This document shows positions 41,728 through 51,707 of a DNA stretch of 64,000 bases, piece by piece (the first letter of the stretch is position 1; each line of letters opens with the position of its first letter). The notes under the pieces are model-generated. The model made no database searches, had not been told where the DNA came from, and saw only the letters and a list, made by a program, of their open reading frames with translations. This stretch comes from Deltaproteobacteria bacterium (lineage in GTDB: Bacteria; Myxococcota; Kuafuiibacteriia; Kuafuiibacteriales; Kuafuiibacteriaceae): NCBI GenBank assembly GCA_016713425.1, contig JADJPE010000005.1, positions 434,001 to 498,000 of the forward strand, given 5' to 3'. A program made the position numbers and the translations under genes.

Positions 41728-44095
41728 GCGAAGCGAAGCGCATCGGTCTCGTGTTCGGGTCATCGTGGGTCTTCTGACCCTGGGGTCCGCGGTTCTGGGA
41801 ATCTCGGGCTGCCGCCACCGATCGTCCGCGCCTCAAGCAACCCCGCGCGCCAGCACAAGCGCGGGGGCGAGCGCGGGGGCGAGCGCGGAAGCCAGGGTCG
41901 ACTCGCGCGCGGTCCCGCGTGAGGACATCCACGAAGGCCATCAAGGAGAGGCACGCGTCTCAGCCGGCGTACCCGCCTCTCACCTCGGAGGCTCTGCATC
42001 GGTGAGAAGAACAGCCGTTGACTTGTCCCGCCTCGAAGAAGCTCTGGTGGCGAAACATGGCGAGTCCGCACGAAAGCGGATTCGCCGTGGCCTTCGCCAA
42101 GTCGATGCCCTCTGGCGCGCCGAAGATGGCGACGAATCAGCCTTTGAAGCTTTCGTGGCGGAGCATTTCGTCACCGATCCCGCGGTTCTCGAGGCCGTCA
42201 CGAAGCGGCTCGAAGAGGTGCTCGAGGAGACGGACGGTCATCTGAGTGAGATCCAACGTGCCCTTCGACGTGCCACCGACCTCGACACCGGTCCTCTGCT
42301 CGGGATCGACCCGCTTCTCGCCGCCACGGACCCCGGCGCGCATCTCTTGGATGACCTCTTCGCATCCAAAGTGGCCTTCGTCGTGCTGCTCAACCTGCCG
42401 ATGCAGAGCCTAGCCGAGAAGAACGATCGCTCGGCCGGCTGGCGTCGCCGCGACTGGGCGAGAGCGCGGCTCGCCGACCGCTTCGCCCAGCGGGTTCCGG
42501 CCGAAGTCGTCCGCGCGCAAAGGGAAGCCGAGGCGGCCGCAGATCTCTACATCGCCAACTACAACATCTGGATGCATAACGTCCTCGATCCGCGAGGTCG
42601 ACGGTTGTTTCCCGAGGGCATGCGACTCATCAGCCACTGGAATCTGCGCGACGAAATCAAAGCCAACTATGGGCGACCCGATGGATTGGTGAAGCAGCGG
42701 CTCATCACGACGATCCTCACGCGTATCGTCGATCAGACCATCCCGCGTGTCGTCATCGACAACCCACGCGTCGACTGGTCGCCCGTGTCAAACCACGTTG
42801 AGCCGGGCTCGCCTGATCCAGAACCCAATACACGGTATGCACTCTTGCTTGCTCAGTTCCAAGCTGCACAACGCCTCGACGCACACACGCCAACCACCAC
42901 GACCGCGATCGCCCGTGCCTTCGAACAAGGCCGCGAGCTTTCCGAGTCCCGCGTCATCTCGCTGTTGAAACGTGTCATCGACTCACCCGAGGTTCCGAGG
43001 GTCGCCGAAATCATCGCACGTCGCCTCGGGCGCAACCTGGAGCCACATGACCTTTGGTACTCGGGCTTTCGCACCGACACCGAGACTGAGGCCAACGCCA
43101 ACGCCAACGCCAACGCCAACGCCAACGCCAACGCTAACGCTGACGCCGACGTCGACGTCGGCATCGATGAGGCTACGCTCGACGCCCAGGTTCGAAAACG
43201 CTACCCGACGCGCGACGCATTCCGAGACGACATGCCTCGAATCCTGAGGACCCTCGGATTCAGCAAGAGCCGAGCTCAGTATCTTGCGGAGCGCATCGCG
43301 GTCGATCCTGCTCGCGGCGCCGGGCATGCGATGCCGGCGCTTCGACGCGGCGATCGCCCTCGCCTTCGGACCCGCATCGGCGCGAACGGCATGGATTACA
43401 AGAGCTACAACATTGCCATCCACGAGCTTGGTCACAACGTGGAGCAGGTCTTCTCACTTTACGACGTCGACTCGACGCTCCTTCGCGGCGTGCCCAACAA
43501 CGCCTTCACGGAGGCCCTCGCATTCGTCTTCCAGGCCCGCGACCGCCTCGCGCTGGGGCTCGCGCCGCAGGAGAAGAGTCAGCGCTCGAAAGACGAAGCC
43601 GTGCTCGCGAAGTTCTGGCAAACCTGGGAGCTTGCCGGCGTAGCGCTCGTCGATCTCGAAGTCTGGCGCTGGATGTACGCACATCCGAACGCAACCCCCG
43701 AAGCGCTCAAGGCGGCGGTCCAATCGATCGCCATCGCGACCTGGAACGCACATTACAAAGACGTCTTGGGTGCAGCCGATGTACCGCTTCTCGCCGCGTA
43801 TTCGCACATGATCGCCTATCCGCTGTATCTGGCCGACTATCCTCTCGGTCTTCTCATCGCCTTTCAGATCGAGACCGCACTCGAGTCCGCGCTGGCGCGC
43901 GGCCTCAAACTCGGCGAGGAGTTCGAACGCATGGCGAAGTTCGGGCGCGTGCTTCCGGATGTCTGGATGGAGCACGCGACGGGTTCACCGATCAGCGCCG
44001 AGCCGCTCCTGGAGGCGACCCGCGCGGCGGTCACGCGCTTGACGATACCGCCGAAGCCGACGACGACCAAGCGCCATCGGTCCCAAGCCGGCTAG
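41717..44095 (+). CDS. Lipoprotein with HExxH metallopeptidase site
   Basis: The 792-residue product starts at GTG 41717 with GGGAG before it. The leader ends in LGISGC near residue 32 (lipobox), followed by a Ser/Ala/Gly linker encoded by a short repeat near 41860-41890. The body is mostly helical. HELGHN sits at about 569-574, with E at about 599 in NNAFTEALAF. This spacing fits a gluzincin such as the M3 peptidases, so a zinc-dependent peptidase is likely. An Asn-Ala repeat (about 460-475) lies in a loop. The 11-bp overlap with copA suggests a role in copper or envelope stress, but this is only context. The 3' end overlaps the convergent Calx-beta gene by 111 bp. Confidence 0.7.
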   Translation: MKRRRSEAHRSRVRVIVGLLTLGSAVLGISGCRHRSSAPQATPRASTSAGASAGASAEARVDSRAVPREDIHEGHQGEARVSAGVPASHLGGSASVRRTAVDLSRLEEALVAKHGESARKRIRRGLRQVDALWRAEDGDESAFEAFVAEHFVTDPAVLEAVTKRLEEVLEETDGHLSEIQRALRRATDLDTGPLLGIDPLLAATDPGAHLLDDLFASKVAFVVLLNLPMQSLAEKNDRSAGWRRRDWARARLADRFAQRVPAEVVRAQREAEAAADLYIANYNIWMHNVLDPRGRRLFPEGMRLISHWNLRDEIKANYGRPDGLVKQRLITTILTRIVDQTIPRVVIDNPRVDWSPVSNHVEPGSPDPEPNTRYALLLAQFQAAQRLDAHTPTTTTAIARAFEQGRELSESRVISLLKRVIDSPEVPRVAEIIARRLGRNLEPHDLWYSGFRTDTETEANANANANANANANANADADVDVGIDEATLDAQVRKRYPTRDAFRDDMPRILRTLGFSKSRAQYLAERIAVDPARGAGHAMPALRRGDRPRLRTRIGANGMDYKSYNIAIHELGHNVEQVFSLYDVDSTLLRGVPNNAFTEALAFVFQARDRLALGLAPQEKSQRSKDEAVLAKFWQTWELAGVALVDLEVWRWMYAHPNATPEALKAAVQSIAIATWNAHYKDVLGAADVPLLAAYSHMIAYPLYLADYPLGLLIAFQIETALESALARGLKLGEEFERMAKFGRVLPDVWMEHATGSPISAEPLLEATRAAVTRLTIPPKPTTTKRHRSQAG
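43094..43141. repeat. In-frame hexamer repeat (AACGCC) in the metallopeptidase gene
   Basis: Eight units of aacgcc, the last two aacgct, encode an Asn-Ala run followed by an Asp/Val run. The unit keeps the frame, and change in copy number would alter loop length only. Confidence 0.9.
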
Positions 44096-47000
44096 AAGCA
44101 ACAGCCCCCACGCGGCACGCGACGACGCCGACAATCCCGGCGACACCGGCGACACCGACAACCCCGGCGACACCGGCAACGCGGACGTCACACAGGCACA
44201 CCCTCCGTCTCCAGCCGTATCATCGTCGGCATCTCTGGGGTTCGAGCCTCGCATGATTTCGTCTCTGTCGGACAAACCACCGTGGTCCGTGTCCGGATCA
44301 TTCGGGTCTGTCTCCTCGGGATCGATCACTCCGTTTGCATTGAGATCTTCACCCTCGACGCAAACGTCCGCGACACGCCCGGGACCGTCGCACAGGCCAT
44401 CGCCGTCGGTATCCGGACGCGTTGGGTCGCTCGGGTTCTCGCCATTCACCTCGAGCCCATCCGAGAGACCATCGCCGTCGGTGTCGAACATGCACGGATC
44501 CGTCCCCGCGGCAGCCTCCTCGGCGGCCATCAAACCGTCGTCATCGTCCGCGCAATCCAGGGCGCCCTCGATCCTCGTCGTCGCAACACTCACGTTATCG
44601 CCGAGGTTCGGATCGAGATACGACGAGGGCACGTGCACCTCGACGGTCGTGCTCACCACGGTCCCCGAGAACGCGACGAGCCGAGCCGACATCACGAGGC
44701 TCACGGTGCTGCTGCGACTGAGCGTCAAGCCCGTCCACAGACCGGTCGCCGGGTCATACACGCCTGTCTCCGGCTCATACTCAATCCCCTCCAACATGCT
44801 CGGCGTCGTCACCCGCACATAGAGGGTCTCAAGTGCGCTTGGCCCCCGATTCAGAACATCGATTCGATAACGTACCTGCTCGTAGGGCGCCGAGCCTGTA
44901 TCCGGCAAGAGCTGGTGTTGAACCTTCAGGTCCGACTGCCCGAGCACCTCGATAGGCTCACGGACCGAGTCGTTGGCGATGCGCGGATCGTTAGCCACGG
45001 CAACGGAGGCCTCGAGCACCAGCACTCCGAAGGCAAGCTCGCTGGGGATCACTTCGACTTCGACCACGGGCGCTTCGGCACCTTGGTCAAGCGCCGCGCG
45101 GTAGAAACACTCGATTCGACCGGTGTCGACCTCGTCCGTGCGACAATCCCAGCCTTCGCCCTCGACCCGGTTCACTTCGAGTCCGAAGGGAATGAGCTGC
45201 GTCAGAACGACATCGCCCGACGAACTCTCGGACCCCACATTCTCGATGTGGAAACGATACACCTCGGCTCGATCGACGACCCAAGGCTCGTCGCGCTCCA
45301 AAGAGAGCGCCAGATCGGGACGGAACTCGTCATCGATGATGAGGCCCAAAGCCTCCGAAGTCCCGAGCTCAGCGTGAACGGGTGCATCGAGGACCACAGA
45401 AAACCGCTCGTCCGACTCAGCGACGCCATCATCCATCAGTGGCACCGCGATGTCTTTCAGGACCTCACCCGGCTGGAAGGTCAAGGTCCCGTCCACAGCT
45501 TCAAAGTCCTCCCCCGAGGTCGCGGTTCCGTCACGGCTCGCATAGTGCACGCTGACCGGAAAGCCGCTCGGGTAGGAGAGCGTGACCGAGAAGAACATCG
45601 GTCGAGAGAACGCGTCGATCTCGACCGCCGTGGCGCCTGCGATCGACACGGAAGGAACGCCGTCGTCATCGACGATGTGCCCCGTTGCGCGTTCGACGTT
45701 GAGCGTCGCGTTCGTCGCTCCGCTGAGAACAACGAAGAAATTCTCATCCGGCTCATCGACGGCGTCACCCTTCACCTCGACCATGATCTGGCCTTCCGTT
45801 ACTCCGGCCGAAAACGATACGCTCCCCGCAGCTGCACTGTAGTCGTCGGGCGCCCGGGCCGCTCCGCCATCCCCCGTGCCACCGCCATCCTCCGTCGACC
45901 AGTCGACCCGAACGGCGAGACCGCTCGGGGCAGATAACGAGACGCGAAACGCGGCGACCACGACGCCGGCATCTCCTTCGCGAACCGAAACGTCCGCGAT
46001 CGAAACGAGCGGTGGATCGTCATCATCGCGAATGGTCGCGACCGCCTCCCCATCCGCGATGGTCGCCCCACTTGGGTTCGACAGGCGCACCCGAAACGTC
46101 TCGTTGAGCTCGTCCAAGCGGTCGCCCACGATCGGCACGGTCACGCTCCGCGTCGTTGCGCCCGGGGAGAAGACCAGCGTTCCCGATCTCGCCGTGAAGT
46201 CGGCCGGAGACACGGCGCTCCCGTTGACCGTCGTCCAGTCGACCGTCACCGACTCGCTCGTTACACTCGACAGAGTCACCGTCAGCGCCAAAGAACGAGA
46301 GCCTGCGTCGCCCTCGTCGACCGAAGCATTCGCGATCGTCAGCGAAGGGGTATCGTCGTCGTCATGAATCGTTACGACGCCCACGCCGGTTGCGATCGTC
46401 GCGTTGACCGGCGATGACAATCGCACGCGAAAGGCTTCGGTCGCCTCGTGCACCGCATCACCGCGAATCGAGATGTCGATCGGACGCGACGTCACACCCG
46501 CCGCGAACTCGAGCGTTCCGCTGGAAGCCGCGTAGTCGACGGGTTGAGTTGCGCTGTCGTCTTCAGTCGTCCACGCTACAGTGACCGCCTGGCTAGACGC
46601 CGCCGAGAGCGAGACCAGCACGCGCGCCGTGACCGGCCCGTTGCCCTCAGTCACCGAGACGTTGGCCAAGCTCAGGCTTGGCACCGGATCATCATCGGCG
46701 ATCGTGCCACGACCGAGGTTGTCCGCGATCGTCGCTTCCACGGGTGAGGTCAAGTCAATGAAGAACGTCTCTGAGAGCTCATGACGCTCGTCGTCGAGGA
46801 TCGGAACGGACAGCGTTCTGGTCGTGGTGCCAGGCGGGAAAGAGAGCGTTGCGCTTCGCGTCGTGTAGTCTTCGCCAGGGCTCGCAGTCCCGGCGCGAGT
46901 CGCGTAGCGAACCGAGACCGTTCGACTCGATGCGCGATCGAGAGACACGGTGAACGAGGCGTTCGCGTCCGAACCCTCGGTCACGGAAGCATTGCTGATC

Positions 47001-47590
47001 GATATCGCGGGCCTTGGCCCATCATCGTTCTCGATGCGCGCCGTCCCGACCGCCGTCACGAGCGTCCCATCGTTCGCCGGAACGACGTTGCTCAACACCA
47101 GGTCAAAAGTCTCGTCATCCTCCGGGGCATCGTCAGGCTCCACCGGGACTGAAATCCGGAAGACTTCGGACGGCGGACAGGGCGCTCGAGCCGTAAAATC
47201 TAAGGTTCCCGAAGACGCGACGTAGTCTTCACCCGCCGTCGCCGTGCCATCCACGGTCGCATAGTCGACCGAGAACGACCGGCAGCGGTTCCACGTCACG
47301 GTCACCTCGAACCGAAAGGCGGTCGTCGTTCCCGTGGCCGTCCCTTCACTCGCCGAGAGGTCCGCAATCTCCACTTCATTCGCAGGCGCCCCCTGTGCGT
47401 AAACCGGGGTCGGAGCGAAGAACGAGAGAACGACCGGGAGCAGAGAGAGCGCCACGCGGTTGCGCGGCTTTGACTTCGGGGACGTCCAACCTTTCCGGGG
47501 GAGCTTCAGAGGGCGTGTTTGAAGCGCCGGGGCCGGGCGGATCGGGCACTCTGGGTTCGAATTCATGGGTCGCATGCGAGATACGGGCAC
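43985..47590 (-). CDS. Large Calx-beta surface protein with thrombospondin type 3-like repeats
   Basis: The 1201-residue product has a signal peptide (VALSLLPVVLSFFAPTPVYA, ending near 63). Six Calx-beta-like domains of about 110 residues run to about 700, each with the S-V-x-E-G start, the D-Y-x-x-x-x-G-x-L-x-F segment and the I-x-D-D-D end that binds calcium. Two DUF11-like domains (about 705-1000) follow, then Asp-rich DxDGDGLxD repeats (about 1005-1115). The C-terminus has a hydrophobic stretch and a basic tail (AWGLLLLAGLGPMALGRRR), like the MYXO-CTERM sorting tails. A low-complexity Val-Ser-Pro run before it comes from a repeat near 44127-44185. A calcium-dependent surface adhesin is a fair inference. 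Met9 (47566) is an alternative start. Confidence 0.75.
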   Translation of the reverse strand: MPVSRMRPMNSNPECPIRPAPALQTRPLKLPRKGWTSPKSKPRNRVALSLLPVVLSFFAPTPVYAQGAPANEVEIADLSASEGTATGTTTAFRFEVTVTWNRCRSFSVDYATVDGTATAGEDYVASSGTLDFTARAPCPPSEVFRISVPVEPDDAPEDDETFDLVLSNVVPANDGTLVTAVGTARIENDDGPRPAISISNASVTEGSDANASFTVSLDRASSRTVSVRYATRAGTASPGEDYTTRSATLSFPPGTTTRTLSVPILDDERHELSETFFIDLTSPVEATIADNLGRGTIADDDPVPSLSLANVSVTEGNGPVTARVLVSLSAASSQAVTVAWTTEDDSATQPVDYAASSGTLEFAAGVTSRPIDISIRGDAVHEATEAFRVRLSSPVNATIATGVGVVTIHDDDDTPSLTIANASVDEGDAGSRSLALTVTLSSVTSESVTVDWTTVNGSAVSPADFTARSGTLVFSPGATTRSVTVPIVGDRLDELNETFRVRLSNPSGATIADGEAVATIRDDDDPPLVSIADVSVREGDAGVVVAAFRVSLSAPSGLAVRVDWSTEDGGGTGDGGAARAPDDYSAAAGSVSFSAGVTEGQIMVEVKGDAVDEPDENFFVVLSGATNATLNVERATGHIVDDDGVPSVSIAGATAVEIDAFSRPMFFSVTLSYPSGFPVSVHYASRDGTATSGEDFEAVDGTLTFQPGEVLKDIAVPLMDDGVAESDERFSVVLDAPVHAELGTSEALGLIIDDEFRPDLALSLERDEPWVVDRAEVYRFHIENVGSESSSGDVVLTQLIPFGLEVNRVEGEGWDCRTDEVDTGRIECFYRAALDQGAEAPVVEVEVIPSELAFGVLVLEASVAVANDPRIANDSVREPIEVLGQSDLKVQHQLLPDTGSAPYEQVRYRIDVLNRGPSALETLYVRVTTPSMLEGIEYEPETGVYDPATGLWTGLTLSRSSTVSLVMSARLVAFSGTVVSTTVEVHVPSSYLDPNLGDNVSVATTRIEGALDCADDDDGLMAAEEAAAGTDPCMFDTDGDGLSDGLEVNGENPSDPTRPDTDGDGLCDGPGRVADVCVEGEDLNANGVIDPEETDPNDPDTDHGGLSDRDEIMRGSNPRDADDDTAGDGGCACVTSALPVSPGLSVSPVSPGLSASSRAAWGLLLLAGLGPMALGRRRLRRYRQARDRRAGRLQERLGADR

Positions 47591-47767
47591 GACGCGTCAG
47601 TGTCCGGCCCACGCTGACGCCGCAGCGTAGACGGTGACAGGCTACCGCCCATTCGGTCAAGGCGGCCCACGGAGTTCAGAGGCGATCCCTACCAAGTCGC
47701 CGCACTTCCTGAATCAGAGTCCAACCGTCTTGGGACGCGAGCCTGGCGCGCGGGCGCGGCACGCCCC

Positions 47768-49456
47768 CTAAATCCAACTGGCCGGGATCACGGCGGGGTC
47801 GAGGTCGAGAAGCCCTTTTCGAAGGAGCAGGTAGAGACGATCGATCGGTTCCGCGTTCGCATTGTCGCGCCGCGATCGGTCGACTCGTACGCGATCGAGC
47901 TCGTACATCGAGCGCACGGCTTCGCTGCGGGACAGACGCTCAATCGGTGCCGGTTCCATGCCTGCGGCTCCGTAGCCGGCCGCGATCTCACGCGCATAGG
48001 TCTCGGCGAAACGTCTTCGCACCGCATCGTAGTGAATCAGACGTGGCATGCGTTGCGCTTCGCGCTCGAGCACCGCTCGCTGATGCTCCGGTAGGTCCGG
48101 ATGGCTTAGAACGTGATGCACGTTGTTGAGGTGGGTGCGCAGGACGCCGTTCGGACCATCGGTCGCATCGGTCTCGCCTTCGACGATCGAGGCAATGGCG
48201 GTACGCGTGGCTTCGTATCGAGACTCATCGACCTCCAGGGGCGAGCGCACCCGATTCACCTGATAGCCGTTCTCTCTGGTCCACACCGCAATGTTCTGAC
48301 CTTTTCGCGTGCCGGACATGAGATCCACGCGAAGCGACGACTCCGACTCACCCCGAGAACCGTTCGGCGTCGTCGCCTCAGCCCATCGCACGAGATGAGT
48401 CGTGGCGCCAACCTTGCTCCCCGGTGCGCTCTCGTCGTAGCCCAGCATCGAATCGAGTCCGGTGAGTGCCGTGCGTAGCTGAGCAAATGTGCTCTCACCG
48501 CCCGAGTAACAGGCCGCGATCATGAGCGCGCGGACTTGGGCGCTCGCGCGCGGGAACAGAGCCATCAGCTCACCGATGAGATCCCACGTGAGCAATCCGT
48601 TGTCGTCGCCCCAGATCGATCCCCCGTCGCTGTGCCCACTCAAGATCAATCGGTCCAAGCAACGCGCCCCCGACTCGGCTTCGGAGAGCGTTCGCGCCAA
48701 GGCGGCGACCTCGTCGCGCCCGTAGTCATCGGCCTCATTGATGAGGCGTGCGAGTTCTCGGCCTCGCATCCCAACCACGCCGAGCGCTTCGGCATAGGCT
48801 CGCCGATCATCCGCATCGGTGAGGTCGAACCACCGCCCCTCATGTTCGAGGCCGTCCTGGTTCTTTGCGGAGCCGAGGTGAGTCACCGACGCGCCGGCGC
48901 GCTTGAGCGCTGCGACTTCGTACGAAGCGCCGTCGTTCATGCCAAGATACACGATCGGCGTACGAGGCGACGGCGTGCAGTTCTCGACGACGGTCGAGCC
49001 CGAACCTGGACCGCGCACACGCACACGCTCGGTGCGAGGCCGTGGGCTAAGATCTGGGCTGAGGGACGGAACGTCGAGGTTCGCACAGCCTCCCGTCGCC
49101 AAGCCCAAAATGGCGGCGAATACGGCGCCATTCTTTGCTTGCGCTCGTTGCCCCGCGACGAGGGCAAGGGTGGCCGCAAGGGGGGCGCGAGCGACCTTGA
49201 GGTCCCGTTGGGCATCGCTTCGAGCACGATCGGCGGCGGCACTTCGGAGGCCGCCCCAAGCACCCACCAAGGCAGCCCAACGCCCGGGAGAATGCGCGCT
49301 CGGGTCAAAGACCGAAGAGCCCAGAGATCCCACCGACCCTCGTCCCAGGCGCGCGCGATGTTGAATGGCTTCGGACAATCCTGGCGAGGATGCATCCAAC
49401 GTGTTGGCCCTCCGAAGAGGACCGCTCGCGCCGAAATCGATGCGCAGTCGAGACAT
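47768..49456 (-). CDS. Caspase-like (clan CD) protein with a lipobox-like internal segment
   Basis: The 562-residue product has a region (about 165-360) with the clan CD peptidase layout: the strand I-V-Y-L-G-M, then I-L-S-G-H-S-D-G-G with His at about 275, and A-A-C-Y-S-G-G with Cys at about 316. That His/Cys pair is the dyad of caspases, metacaspases and gingipains. A hydrophobic stretch with GLATGGCA near 117-125 looks like a signal/lipobox, but 100 residues precede it from the ATG at 49456, so the true start may be downstream at a non-ATG codon. The C-terminal 200 residues are helical and unassigned. Target and activation are unknown. Confidence 0.6.
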   Translation of the reverse strand: MSRLRIDFGASGPLRRANTLDASSPGLSEAIQHRARLGRGSVGSLGSSVFDPSAHSPGRWAALVGAWGGLRSAAADRARSDAQRDLKVARAPLAATLALVAGQRAQAKNGAVFAAILGLATGGCANLDVPSLSPDLSPRPRTERVRVRGPGSGSTVVENCTPSPRTPIVYLGMNDGASYEVAALKRAGASVTHLGSAKNQDGLEHEGRWFDLTDADDRRAYAEALGVVGMRGRELARLINEADDYGRDEVAALARTLSEAESGARCLDRLILSGHSDGGSIWGDDNGLLTWDLIGELMALFPRASAQVRALMIAACYSGGESTFAQLRTALTGLDSMLGYDESAPGSKVGATTHLVRWAEATTPNGSRGESESSLRVDLMSGTRKGQNIAVWTRENGYQVNRVRSPLEVDESRYEATRTAIASIVEGETDATDGPNGVLRTHLNNVHHVLSHPDLPEHQRAVLEREAQRMPRLIHYDAVRRRFAETYAREIAAGYGAAGMEPAPIERLSRSEAVRSMYELDRVRVDRSRRDNANAEPIDRLYLLLRKGLLDLDPAVIPASWI

Positions 49457-49655
49457 GCGACTGTATCGTCGATGCTTCGTCGATGTTCTTCACTCGAAGC
49501 ACGGCCTCATCTCGAGATCGGAGAGGACCCGCGAAATGATTCGAGCACAAGTGAGCGTGAGTGACGCGCGCATCGCCAAGCCCTCGAACGATATCGCGCA
49601 ACCGGGAGGCGCGCGGTCCGCCAGCGCTCTCACCCGGCTCTGCGGTCGCGTGGGG

Positions 49656-51599
49656 TCATCGCGCGACGAGTCGAACCCGTGTGCTCAGGTATGCGGCGCC
49701 TTCACCGATGTCGGTGCTCCGTGGACGAACCAACGCGTTGACGGCCCATCCGTGGTCGAGATGTCCTCCCTTCGGAACGATCACGACATCGTCACGCTGC
49801 CCCGCGTCGAACTCGACACGGACATCGAGTGCACCCATTTCGTTCACGAGACGCGCGTCATCGCCGTCCGCGATTCCGAGTGTCTCAGCGACGCTTGGAT
49901 GAACGCGAGCCGAGATGCACCCCGAAGGTTCCGACACCCACTGCGACGACTGCGAACGTTCGGTGGAGTTCGAGAGAAGCCAAAGCGGGCAATCCAGGCT
50001 CTCTGCCTCCGGAGCCTCGATCGCCGTAATCAGGCGCACCTTCCGGCTCGGTGTCTCCACGTGGCCATCGCCGAAGACGATCTCGGGGGCCACGGGGCTT
50101 CGCACTGCGCCTCGCCGTTCGAGATCGTCGATCGACGCGCCCCGATCCGCGACCCGCGCGAGCATCCGCGCCTTCCACGCGCGCGCCGAACCCGCAAAGC
50201 GTTCGGCCAGGCCAAGGCGGGCGGCCAGGGCCTGGATGATCTCGAGATCCGTGTGAACACCGGGTGGCGGCGGAACGACCGGCTGCGAAACCCCGAGGTA
50301 GTGGTGACCATAGGCCCCAAGAAGATCATCATCCTCGAGCAGCGTCGTGGTCGGAAGAACAAGCGATGCGCGGCGCGTTGTATCCGTCGGAAAGGCGTCC
50401 ACGACCACCGAGAATTCGGTATTCTCGAACGCTCGGGCCACTGTCTTCGAGTCCGGGAGCATCGCCACCGGATTGCCTGCCGTAACCCAAATCGCGCGAA
50501 TCGGAGGGTCCTTGGCTTGCAGGATCTCTTCACCGAGACAGGTTTCGAACAGGAGGCGGGGCGGAGGCGACCCCGTCAGGAAGGAGAAATCGAAAGCGGC
50601 CTTGCGCTTGTAGTAGAATGAAACGCCACCGCCTTTACGGCCCAGGTTGCCGCTCAGGGCGGAGAGCGCATCAAGGATCCGGACGTGGCTGCCGCCTCTT
50701 AGACGTCGCTGAAGTCCCCACCCCACCAAGATGGCCGTCGGACCATCAGCGAGCGCCCGCGCCACATGTTGGGCGTCTTCGACGCTCAGATCGGCCTCCT
50801 GAGCGAGCGATGCCATCGAGCGCGAGAAACACAACGACTTGAAGGCATCGACCTCCTCGCACCTGCGAGCGGCTTCGTCCGTCACGTGGCCTTCTTCGAA
50901 CAAGATCCGCCCCACCATCAGTCCAAACGCCGTGTCGCCGTCGGGGCGGATCTGAAGATATCGATCGGAGAGCTCGACGCCTCGCGTCCGTACGGGGTCG
51001 ATGAGCGTCACTCGAGTCCCCTTGCTCCGCGCTTCCTTGAGAATCGGGATCAGATGAATGTTCGAAACGTGAAGGTTCTTGCCCCAGTTGATGACATGGC
51101 GAGCGTGCAAGAGGTCGAAAACGTCGTTCGAATCCTCCTCGCCGAAGTCGGTCATTTGCGCCGCATCGCCAGGTCCTGAACAAATGTCGCCGCGCTTCTT
51201 CGCGGTCGGACCAAACACTTCGAAAAAGAAGTCAGACACGGCCTTGAGTGCGCCCAATGACCCACCGCTACGGTAGTGCAAGATCGCCGCCGGCCCACTC
51301 TCCGCGCGAATCGTGGACAGACGCTCGGCCGCGATGTCGATCGCCTCATCAAAACCGATCTCGACCTGCCGGTCGCCGCGACGAAGCAGAGGCTTCAGGA
51401 TCCGATTTGGGTGATATTGCCGGTCGAGAAAGCGATTCGTTCGAAAGCACAGGAACCCTTGCGTCACCGGGTGGCTCGGGTCGCCGCGAAGCCGCACGAC
51501 TCGACCATCACGAACCTCAGCCAAAATCCCGCACGCATCTGGGCAGTCGCGGTTACACGTCGTTCGGTGAAAGGTAGACGTCTCGGTTTTCGTGCTCAC
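49656..51599 (-). CDS. Molybdopterin oxidoreductase with [4Fe-4S] cluster
   Basis: The 647-residue enzyme belongs to the bis-MGD (DMSO reductase) superfamily. Four cluster ligands lie in CNRDCPDAC plus GFLC (C15, C19, C23, C51). Molybdopterin-binding segments follow: INWGKNLHVSNIH, V-T-L-I-D-P-V, and the C-terminal barrel domain with VSEPSGCISARVHP. There is no Tat or Sec signal, so it is cytoplasmic. It may be a formate dehydrogenase-like or assimilatory reductase, or an unknown type; no residue I can see decides the substrate. No electron-transfer partner gene is adjacent. Confidence 0.85.
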   Translation of the reverse strand: MSTKTETSTFHRTTCNRDCPDACGILAEVRDGRVVRLRGDPSHPVTQGFLCFRTNRFLDRQYHPNRILKPLLRRGDRQVEIGFDEAIDIAAERLSTIRAESGPAAILHYRSGGSLGALKAVSDFFFEVFGPTAKKRGDICSGPGDAAQMTDFGEEDSNDVFDLLHARHVINWGKNLHVSNIHLIPILKEARSKGTRVTLIDPVRTRGVELSDRYLQIRPDGDTAFGLMVGRILFEEGHVTDEAARRCEEVDAFKSLCFSRSMASLAQEADLSVEDAQHVARALADGPTAILVGWGLQRRLRGGSHVRILDALSALSGNLGRKGGGVSFYYKRKAAFDFSFLTGSPPPRLLFETCLGEEILQAKDPPIRAIWVTAGNPVAMLPDSKTVARAFENTEFSVVVDAFPTDTTRRASLVLPTTTLLEDDDLLGAYGHHYLGVSQPVVPPPPGVHTDLEIIQALAARLGLAERFAGSARAWKARMLARVADRGASIDDLERRGAVRSPVAPEIVFGDGHVETPSRKVRLITAIEAPEAESLDCPLWLLSNSTERSQSSQWVSEPSGCISARVHPSVAETLGIADGDDARLVNEMGALDVRVEFDAGQRDDVVIVPKGGHLDHGWAVNALVRPRSTDIGEGAAYLSTRVRLVAR

Positions 51600-51707
51600 G
51601 GCCTCGTCACGTACCGCCCGCGCATGATCGGGTCAACGGGCGGCCGCGTGTTCGAGCCCGGCCGCAGCGGCGATCACCGCCGCGGAACCGGTCCGGCGCA
51701 GAAGAAA

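Noticed and set aside
41855..41895. Short GC-rich tandem repeat in the metallopeptidase leader as a regulatory element
   Set aside because: It lies within the coding sequence after the lipobox and encodes a Ser/Ala/Gly linker.
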